Shown in pieces: positions 10,901 to 18,999 of a stretch of DNA of 28,974 nucleotides (position 1 is the first letter of the stretch; every line of letters starts with the position of its first letter). The notes under the pieces were generated by a model, which searched no databases, was not told the DNA's origin, and was given only the letters and a program-made list of their open reading frames with translations. Source of the DNA: Lingula anatina (Eukaryota > Brachiopoda > Lingulata > Lingulida > Lingulidae); assembly GCF_001039355.2 (NCBI RefSeq), contig NW_019775588.1:115282-144255 (forward strand), in the 5' to 3' direction. A program made the translations under genes and the position numbers.

Positions 10901-12053
10901 AAACGAGGCCAAGTTTTCGTTTCTGATTGACATCGACTTTCCCTTCTTCTATAAGAGTCTTAACTGCCTCCACGTGGTCATAACGCACCGCCCAGTGAAG
11001 GGGCGTGGAACCCTTGTCGTTTTCGAGACCAACGTCAGCATGTTGCGAGATGAGATACCTCACAAGTTCAATATGGCCGAATCTAGAGGCCCACAATATG
11101 GCTGTGTCATGTTTCTTATTTTGATGGTTCACATCTACGCCAAAAGACAGGAGGAGTTTCACGAACTCTAAGTGCCCGTGCATTGCAGCTATCAAGATTG
11201 GGGACAGGTCTCTCGGTCTTTGACCCTCGACTTGGGCCAAGGTTTCGCTCACCAAGAAATTCGCGCGAATGCCAGGCTTGTCGATGCGTCTGATTAGTAT
11301 TCTAGCCCTCTCGACGTCATTTCTCTCGGCAAGCACGTGTAGGACGTTCTTTTTTGATGTTTTACCGGCAACTCTGGATATGAATTCATCCATGAGAAAC
11401 GATGCAGTCTCATTTTCTATTAGGTAGTCTACAATGCCATAAGCGTTCTCCGCAAGAGCGTGATGCAAAGCATTAACGTTATCATCAAAAAGGGGAAGTC
11501 TTTCCCTGGATTTTAGTCTTCTGTGCATTTCACTCAAACGACCGACGTCATCTTTATTGATGCAGTCAAGTACCTCATTTCTTAGCTGTAGTTGCTCGTG
11601 ATCATCATCGTTGACCCTAGATTGTTCCTGGGGTATTGTGATGACTGGCTGTTCTAGATGAGTCAAACCTTTCTTTCGCTGCCTTTGGGACAACTAAAAT
11701 GAAAAGTAAGATGTAGTTTATTTCTTATCAGATTTAACCAGAATCATAAGCGTTCTTCTCTTCAGTTTATTTTTATTTTTACTGTTATGATGATGATGAT
11801 GATAGATGGATAGACAGACAGACAGACAGATAGATACCCTAAGCTTTCTTCTTTTCATCAGTTCCGTGTAGTCTCCATCTGTGTGCATCCCCGCCGACTT
11901 GCTCGGCACCATTATTGGAGGATCTTTCTCGCTTGATGTTTTTCTCGACACCGGAGTAACCCCTTCGTTTTCCAGCTGGGCATGTTCGATAGTAGACATA
12001 ATCGAGAACTTGCGAGACTTGGACTGATCTTCCTCTTCCGTTTTTGAATGCTT
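7917..12053 (-). CDS. TRP-family cation channel with ~18 ankyrin repeats (TRPV/TRPV-like)
   Basis: Two exons are supported: 12053-11838 (72 codons, acceptor TTTCTTAG, donor GTATCT) and 11693-7917 (1258 codons with TAA stop), joined in phase 0 across a 144-base intron. The large exon has no ATG at its open end; it begins TTG TCC after ATTTTAG, so it is an internal or 3' exon. Numbering from that TTG: about 18 ankyrin repeats at 70-390 and 408-755, a Ser/Lys/Arg-rich linker at 757-815, S1 near 853-876, S2 904-928, S3 963-985, S4 993-1010, S5 1033-1054, a pore loop near 1066-1085 and S6 1101-1126 (VLLNLLIALMNDSY). A TRP-box helix follows at 1130-1152 with a WW pair, and a heptad-like C-terminal coiled coil at 1205-1250. 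Segments such as RDLTRFMFVYLFVLLAFGF and KILSITPISQ resemble TRPV channels, whereas the repeat number resembles TRPA. It is an invertebrate TRP channel at the plasma membrane; the stimulus is unknown. Met19 of the upstream exon (11999) is a possible start, but further 5' exons are equally possible. Confidence 0.9.
11787..11835. repeat. (TGA)n and (GACA/GATA)n microsatellite in TRP intron
   Basis: A short TGA trinucleotide run (11787-11803) passes into a GATA/GACA tetranucleotide run (to 11835). On the minus strand this repeat begins two bases after the donor GT of the TRP exon 12053-11838, so the donor site sits at the repeat edge. Confidence 0.85.
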
Positions 12054-12158
12054 CTAAGAAAGTTAATTGAAAAATATCTTTATTTATCTTTGAACAATTG
12101 TTGTTCATTTTCCTTACGCATTTGTGCTCACAGCAAATAATTTGCGTAGTGATTGAAT

Positions 12159-12159
12159 C

Positions 12160-12215
<56 letters not shown>

Positions 12216-12224
12216 TGTGTGTGT
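12159..12224. repeat. Compound (CT)n(GT)n microsatellite
   Basis: A CT run with one interruption (12159-12198) switches directly to a GT run (12199-12224). It lies just upstream of the 72-codon TRP exon, in its preceding intron or 5' flank. Confidence 0.95.
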
Positions 12225-13679
12225 TGGCTTGCGTGTGTGTAAGAAAGCGCACGTGTGTGTTTGTGTATTTAAGTGATAATTAATCTGTAAATGATTAACC
12301 ATTGTTAGCAAAGTAATGCCATAATATTATTTGTGGTCATTTTCCTATATACTCGTACACACGTGCTGTTAATTTAATAAATCAATTTAATAAATCAATT
12401 AATAAATTAGTCGTAATTTAAATTAAAAATGGTAAAAAAAATACGTAGGCAGAATGAAACCAAGCCAGGGCAGTTTATGCCTGGGGCGGGGGGGGGGGGG
12501 GGGAATATGGGGGGTCAGCGGGGGAATTTTTCGGGTNAAATTTTTTTACATTGTTTTTGAATAATTGGCCCAGGCGGCTTTAGCAGCAACAAAATTAGTA
12601 TATAAATACAAGGCTATTAGGGAGTTAAGTTTAAAGCAAAACATTCGCAAACATGCCCACTCTTGGTTTCAAATACCTTTTTCTTCTTTTTCTTTTTCTT
12701 TCTTACATTCAAATCCGGGACTTGGTCCCTTCCCTCATCTTGATCCATTATTTGTTTAGTCAGCGGCTGGCAACTGGACGAATAGATAAACAATGAGAGA
12801 AAAATGATAAAATCAATCAGCGTATATGTATATTCGAATGCTTTGTTAAAATCACATTTAAGTAAGAATTTTTCTACTATTACTAGAGAATTGTAACCCT
12901 AAAAATAAATTAAGGAATACCATGGAGAAAGCTTCAGCCAAAATCATGTATCTCCGAGCATGTAAAATGTGCTTTGCTTTTAAATGATTTTACGCGAAAT
13001 GGTACCGAGATTTTATGGTATAAGAAACCACCCAAAGAGAAACAAGTGACATTTTGTCATTTGTCATTTCAAGTCGAATAGGTGACTAAATGGAGAGGTG
13101 CATTGAAAATGTGTTCATTGATTACTTCTTATTTTGTTGTTGATTACTTCTTATTTATTTACTCATTCGCGCAGTTTTTCGGTAGTATTTGTCTTTATTA
13201 GTATTTCCTGATGGGTGCATATCGTTACACAACATAAGCAAAAATATTATGTTACGACTGACTAATTTTAATTTAAAAAGCTCTAATTCAGTAACCCTGG
13301 GCTAAAACGCTTAACTATATATAGCATTATATGTTTATCATCACGTTGGTGTTATGCTCCTACTTCTTAAGAAAGGAAAATAGGTAATCGCAAGTTAATT
13401 GTTGATTTAGGATTAACTCTTAGTGTATTTAGGGATTAAGTTACATCAAATGTTTGACAAGGGGGGTGGAAGCATCCGCGATAACTGTCATTGTCTTGAT
13501 AGCACCAAGGACCCAGTAAAGATTCTCGGGTCCTGGCTACATGTAGCACCTATAAAAGGCCGAGACATCAAGTTGGTGGATCGGAATTAAACAGAGCATA
13601 TCATATCAAATGCCCATGAATACACAGCAAGATACCAAAATTGCATTACAGAGGGCCTTTTGGGGTTCTCTACTGCGTA

Positions 13680-13682
<3 letters not shown>

Positions 13683-13727
<45 letters not shown>
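13683..13727. repeat. (GA)n microsatellite
   Basis: Uninterrupted GA dinucleotide run of 45 bases. Open frames reading Arg-Glu repeats through it are artefacts of the repeat. Confidence 0.95.
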
Positions 13728-13730
<3 letters not shown>

Positions 13731-15123
13731 TATGACCCTCCTAAGCATTTCCCTCCCAAAAATTAATAGAGCAAGTAAACCGAGACAAAATCGATCTATC
13801 AGTGCATCCTTGTGCCCTACATACTGCAATAAAATTGTCCTCGTGTGGTATTTTAAATTCACTTTTAATGTCTTTCTTCTATCTTCTTTTCCAGGTACTT
13901 TTACCTCAGGACCGTAGTTCTCGTGCTCGGTCTTAAAAATTATGATTTGTACTTTGAAATAATATATACATGTATATTTTATTTGACGACGGTAGAAATC
14001 ATTAAGTTTGCCGTCCATTGATTAAGGAGCAATTAGCAAGTCAACATAATATAGACATTGATCGTATCAGTGGAGATTTCAACCGTACATAAATATTACA
14101 CGATGTATAACCATTAAATAGAACTCTGGCGGTATCGGCATTTTTTTTTTTTTTTTTGGGGGGGGGGGGATTCACAAGAGAATAAAAACTCACAGTTAAA
14201 TACAGCGTAATATATGAAGACTGTGTGAATGTAATATGTAAGTCACAGTGATGAAAATCTTGATTGGTTTTATCCTCTTTTGCAGGTTAAACCTCCACCC
14301 CGCCCCCTGGCTTGTTTTCATTACTTCCTTATTGAATATGTCTTTACCATTTTTCAGACCTTAGCCATTTTGTTTTTCCACTTAGGTATATAGTATTGAG
14401 CAAAGGTGTTTTGTGTCCTCAAGATGTCATGACGGACGTGTGGCGAAACTAAAAAGTTTCACTCTGGATAGTTCTGAATACAGCACAACCCTTTTTGCTT
14501 GATACTATGTTTCACTCAGCTGCTCTGGTGACTTGATCACATCTGAGAGTCAAAGATACCGAGCAAAAATGATACACTGTACTGAAGATTTATTGAAAAG
14601 CTAACGTGTTGTTAATTAATATCACTATACTGACGTTATTTGGAGTTTATAGGAATATGGAGACTAGAAACTTATGAAGACAAAATATATACAGACTCTA
14701 GGTAGCAATTCCATCGAATATTTAATGGACTGGTTTTTAAAGACATCATTAAATAATTATGCATAATTTCACCCTTGAATGTCACAGTGTGACTGTCCCT
14801 TTTGTGGGGGTAGTCGATACCCTACATCCACAATCCTGTCTGTAAAAGGGACTCAGCTGGGTGTACCGCACCTGTCACCATATAGACATAAGAGGTACAG
14901 GTACAGGTAAGACATTGATCGGTAATGATACGTTACGTGTAACTTGGGTATGATGGGTAACTTGTACAAGTTTGTATTATTCTATAGTGACCTGTGGATG
15001 ACGTCTTAAGCCTGGTATTGCATGATCTTGTGGAGAGGAAAAAAAAGTTAGTGTAATGAGCACCGTGGCGTACCTGTACCGGTAGTATCAGTACAGAGGA
15101 AATGCACGCAGTTAAATGCATAC

Positions 15124-15315
15124 CTTCAAACTTGGAAATCCCTTCCTCTTTCTTTCTTGAGTGTTATTTTGAAGGTGTGTCTTAAAGTCATTAACTCCTG
15201 GATTCTCCCATTGGGGCTTTCTTTCGCAAACGCTCGGACGCACGTTATCTTTCTCTGTGTCCACAGCAGTAAGTGTGTCGCAGTGAGTTTTGGACGTCGT
15301 CACAATACACTGAGT
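15124..15315 (-). other. Candidate coding exon, minus strand (unassigned)
   Basis: A 64-codon open stretch on the minus strand ends at a strong donor (AAG then GTATGC) in phase 0. A possible acceptor CAG precedes 15315 but has a poor pyrimidine tract. The peptide is hydrophilic and protein-like (for example CERKPQWENPGVNDFKTHLQ, then a QERKRKG basic run). No family is recognised. The donor phase matches the phase-0 acceptor of the TRP exon at 12053, so it could be a 5' exon of that gene. It could equally be a chance frame. Confidence 0.25.
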
Positions 15316-16226
15316 CTGCTGGACACATTTTGCATGTCAAAACGAGGTCAGCCCCCTCCATGTTTATACGTTTCTATGTGTGTTGTCACGGGTAAAGTAA
15401 TGCGCCTTTTGTGTATTGATGAAAAGAGGGTTAGCCGTACTATCGATCTTCTTAAACACTTGATAAAGGTACAAGCGAATACTTGCATTATTCCCGTGTA
15501 GATTGAGAAAATGAAGTTGTCTCACTTTTCAAAAACTGATATTTTGTCAAAATATCAAGAGGGATATACTTTGACTCAGATTTTTTTATCAAGTTGAAAT
15601 GTGAAAAGAGCACAGATTGTAAAGCATAGTTCGATACATTAGCAAAGCTTTCGTGTGAAATTTTTGCAAGAATTATTTATTTATTTTATGTCAAAGTCAT
15701 AAAATATCATGGAAACATAATATACGCACTATTGCCTATGGGACAATAATTCTCATAACAACAAGAACAGCAAATAGTTATAATTATACGTAAATAAAAG
15801 ACAATATTTTAGAATCAAAATGGTGTTAGCTTTAATTTGTCAAATATTAGTCGTAGGGAATTCCCAACAACTTCATCAGTGCGATGTAGTGAAATCATTC
15901 CTAGAATATCTTGATAATGCTTCTGACATGAAAAAAAAAATACAAAATTGCTTAAGTAGTAAAGCCTTAACTTTCAATAGAAATAAAAACTTTTTATCAA
16001 TGCAAATTTTAAATTTTTTACCCTGAATAAACTTAATAGAATGTCGCGTTAATCCAATAATTTCAAACTCAGCAAAATAATTGGACTTCAGAACATCACA
16101 ACAAAAATTATTTGTTACCTCGTTCATGATTGGAACCTTACTAGAGTTTTGACTGAGAAAATTTTATCAATCTGATTTTAACTTTGTACAAATGGCTGGG
16201 AATACGTGTTGATGTTAAGTGAGAGA

Positions 16227-16461
16227 CCCGTAGCCTGGGGGGGGGGGGTTCAGGGGGTTCAAACCACCTCTCCCCCCCCCCCTTTTTTTTGCTGGGAAAA
16301 GGTCCTCTCTGGGTGAAATTTTAATTAGGTACATGAAGGCTTGATGGTGAGAGGTCTATAGTCAATAGTACATGTATTATGTTTTCACGAATTCAATAAT
16401 TTGCTATTTCTCCTCAGACTTAAAAACACAATTTTGTCAATGCTCTATCCATGGCTACGGG
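16227..16461. mobile_element. Possible small inverted-repeat element (MITE-like)
   Basis: The 9-base motif CCCGTAGCC at 16227-16235 has its exact reverse complement GGCTACGGG at 16453-16461, bounding 235 bp. The interior starts with a G12 tract, GGGGGTTCAAACCACC and C11T8, and ends with the 71-bp segment that recurs at 18259. No convincing target-site duplication is visible, so the mobile-element call is inference. Confidence 0.35.
16382..16452 (+). repeat. 71-bp dispersed repeat, copy 1
   Basis: Aligns without gaps to 18259-18329 with 65 of 71 identical bases by my count. It includes the shared core CTCAGACTTAAAAACACAAT. The homology ends exactly where GGCTACGGG begins. Confidence 0.85.
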
Positions 16462-17192
16462 CCTGCAGTGTTATGCCACGATGGACCTTTTATGTTTATT
16501 CAGAACAGTCAGTATTCAGTATTGACACAATTCCCACCACACAATTAAACGATGATGCAATCGAAATCGCAAACTGAACACGAACGGATTTTAGTCAGCA
16601 AAGGTCAAACATCAGGCTCGTCCCCCATCAACTGCTGGTCATTCGGCCGCGAAAAACAAACAGATGTGTAATCCAGGCAGATTCGATCAGGATGTGCGAC
16701 TAATCAGGCATGTCTCGCACTATTGATATCGATATCCGCGCGTGTCGGTGTATCACGGTCTCCAGGTACCCCTCACCATAGCCACGGTGGGATGTTTTCA
16801 CTGGATATTCACTACAAATATTTATTTGGCAACTTCTCTGCAGCGTGAAATTTTGCACAGAAAGGGCAGAGGGTTGGAATCAAATCTTTAAACGAGTGCG
16901 GTGGTAGTGGATAAAATTGAAAAAATGTTCAAGTTACGCAGGCTAGGAGGGGTGATGTCAAATTAATTGTTTCAGTTTACTTGTAGTTGAGCATAGTTTG
17001 CATAGTGGCTCATGATCAGTTGCCTGGTGTCTCGGTCTACAAATATAAGCGACGCGCCGCAAATACATGGATATCTGACTTTTGATTGAATTTCATTTCA
17101 TTTTGACACTAGTGAATACAGGAACAGTAAAATTATCTACCCCTAGCTGCTTCCTGAGTTTATGACTGGCGTGCACGTGGCTGAAGAGATAT

Positions 17193-17194
<2 letters not shown>

Positions 17195-17229
<35 letters not shown>
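17195..17229. repeat. (GT)n microsatellite, left side of gap
   Basis: GT dinucleotide run that continues into undetermined bases. The same repeat resumes after the gap at 17360. Confidence 0.95.
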
Positions 17230-17359
17230 NNNNNNNNNNNNNNNNNNNNNNNNNNNNNNNNNNNNNNNNNNNNNNNNNNNNNNNNNNNNNNNNNNNNNNN
17301 NNNNNNNNNNNNNNNNNNNNNNNNNNNNNNNNNNNNNNNNNNNNNNNNNNNNNNNNNNN
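17230..17359. other. Assembly gap (130 N)
   Basis: 130 undetermined bases flanked on both sides by GT repeat. The gap most likely represents unresolved microsatellite length and not hidden unique sequence. Open frames reading through it are meaningless. Confidence 0.95.

Positions 17360-17402
<43 letters not shown>
17360..17402. repeat. (TG)n microsatellite, right side of gap
   Basis: Continuation of the GT repeat after the gap, followed by a G-rich stretch (GGGGGCGGGGGGAGGGGGAGGG) at 17404-17425. Confidence 0.95.
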
Positions 17403-17403
<1 letters not shown>

Positions 17404-18258
17404 GGGGGCGGGGGGGAGGGGGAGGGTTAAAGCTCTTTCGCCTATGGTCTCAGAGCGTTGCCATTCTCAGTTCGTCGAAACTAAAGTGCATTGTAACTTT
17501 AAGGTATCTAAGTGGTTTACTGTTCACCTTTTCGTATTACTTGTAAGATATGAGGATAATCGATCAGTTTAACATCAAATCAATTTCAAGTTGAATTTTG
17601 AAAAAAAAAAAAAAATTGCCGCATCCCTTCCTCCGCGGTTTTTCTTGTCCTTTTTCTCCAATAAAACTATACCTCGTGTTTCTATATTTACATTATATCG
17701 AGTAAACCAATCGCATCAAAAGAGCAAATAAATCTCTCTCTCCATAAAGCAATTTTGATTTCAGAAGTCCCCGCAAACGGCGGTCCGATGACAGAAAGTC
17801 AAGTTGCGCAACAGCAGTAGAGGCCATTATACATGTTTCAGTATTGATACTGGCTATGAAACAACTTTTAAACTGCTGTCAGACGAATTTCAACTTAAAT
17901 TATTCTACTTCCGACTTCAATGTGTCCGAATGCATTTTAAACACATGGATTGTTTCAGTTTAGCAAAGTTTATTTTCTTCAGTCTTACAGTATATACAAT
18001 GTATAAAATGATGTATAAACATAATGCTCTACAAAAAAAGAAAACCCATTAAATACAAATGCAACACAAGATATTATTATATGAGGTTTCACAGTGAAAA
18101 TACCCCCATTTCTGCACTTGAATCAAAATATTATACGTCTTTCAACTATTTCACATCATTTTCATGGGGATATAAAATCTTTAAAACACACTTTTCTCTT
18201 TTAGTAAAAGACAAATTTACACCCTGAACATTGTTTTTATTCGTACTGTTATTTTCTT

Positions 18259-18329
18259 TTTTCATGAATTCAGTAATTTGTTATTTCTTCTCAGACTTAA
18301 AAACACAATTTTGTCAATGTCCTATCCAT
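18259..18329 (+). repeat. 71-bp dispersed repeat, copy 2
   Basis: Partner of 16382-16452; the six differences are all transitions. On the plus strand TATTTCTTCTCAG resembles a 3' splice site, followed by an open frame beginning DLKTQFCQCPIHKQK that reaches a GTAACA donor-like site at 18383. Confidence 0.85.
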
Positions 18330-18515
18330 AAACAGAAATGTTGTTCCCATTTCCTTGAACCTCCTTCTGACAACGAGAATGTAGGTAACATGTACCTTCT
18401 ACTTTTGTATAGCACACCAATGAACTGAGAATATGATCTTGTCAAAAAGAAAAAAAGTGACTCTTTTTCTGGGATAAAACATGTTATCAGATCCTGGTTT
18501 CGCAAAAACACTTAC

Positions 18516-18679
18516 GTCCATTCCCTGGCTTAGTTGACTAGAATTTCCATGAGAGTGCTGTAACATTGTTCCTGATAGGGTAGGATGTGTGAATGTGACC
18601 ACTGGAACTGACTTAAGTTTTTTTTTTTGTGAAACTGGGGCTAGCTCAACAGGCAATTTAAACAATGGTCCAAACCCAA
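18516..18679 (-). other. Candidate coding exon, minus strand (unassigned)
   Basis: On the minus strand a good acceptor (TTTCAATTTTTCCTGGCAG) leads into 164 bases, two bases plus 54 codons, that remain open to a strong donor (ATGGAC then GTAAGT). The peptide starts GFGPLFKLPVELAPVSQKKK and ends with a Ser/Gln/His-rich stretch, ..SHGNSSQLSQGMD. No family is recognised. It lies about 320 bases beyond the DCPS stop, so it could be an alternative 3' DCPS exon, a 5' exon of the TRP gene (the phase-0 donor fits the 12053 acceptor) or a separate gene. The paired splice signals make it more credible than the surrounding frames. Confidence 0.35.
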
Positions 18680-18999
18680 CTGCCAGGAAAAATTGAAACT
18701 GGGTCATCAGCATAATTTAAGTTCATTCACAAGATACCATTTCTGCTTTATCAAAGTAGATTCACGGACCCTGCCGACCTGAAGGATCAGCTGGCTATAA
18801 TGATTTCGGCTTCAGCACCGACTGTCATCTTGTCCTGTCTCTCCAGATAGTCCAACTAACACATCTCCCCCCCCCACCTTCCCCTGGAGGGTATTATAAT
18901 CTACTAGCAATAACTTATAATTATATCTCACAGCAAAGTGGGGGGGGGGCATACTGATAAATGTCCAAAACCATCCCATTATTACTTCTCAAGCCTAAA

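Larger units (their letters stand above)
12054..15123. other. Long non-coding stretch upstream of visible TRP exons
   Basis: AT-rich DNA with no supported gene. It contains the compound CT/GT microsatellite, a 16-base G run (12488-12503) with an undetermined base at 12537, a short AATTTAATAAATC tandem near 12369-12411, an isolated TATAAAAG box near 13551, a GA run (13683-13727) and a T17-G12 tract (14141-14169). On the minus strand it may be a large intron of the TRP gene. Confidence 0.5.
15316..18515. other. Non-coding accessory stretch with repeats and an assembly gap
   Basis: No supported gene. It contains a foldback of 12 G and 11 C followed by 8 T (16237-16290) inside a possible 235-bp element, a GC-richer patch around 16620-17060, a GT microsatellite broken by 130 undetermined bases, an A15 run (17601-17615) and the 71-bp repeat pair. 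Short open frames such as that at 15820-16026 have no splice or compositional support. Confidence 0.5.

Noticed and set aside
11839-12252. 137-residue minus-strand frame containing His-Thr and Arg-Glu runs
   Set aside because: It reads through the CT/GT microsatellite and overlaps the 72-codon TRP exon in the wrong frame.
14895-15083. Inverted GGTACAGGTAC / GTACCTGTACC pair
   Set aside because: Arms of 11 bases made of a simple GTAC-type unit, with no similarity beyond them and no target-site duplication; likely coincidental.
15157-15501. 114-residue plus-strand open frame
   Set aside because: No splice signals, domain or composition supporting it; the minus strand of the same interval has the better donor site.
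15820-16026. 68-residue plus-strand frame with a hydrophobic start
   Set aside because: Very AT-rich, low-complexity Lys/Asn/Phe composition typical of chance frames here; no promoter or splice support.
17162-17572. 136-residue plus-strand frame across the N gap
   Set aside because: Cys-Val repeats encoded by the GT microsatellite and 130 undetermined bases; not a gene.
17776-17820. Plus-strand stretch after GATTTCAG reading VPANGGPMTESQVAQQQ then stop
   Set aside because: It resembles a terminal exon, but a second frame is also open, no partner exon of matching phase was found, and it is very short.
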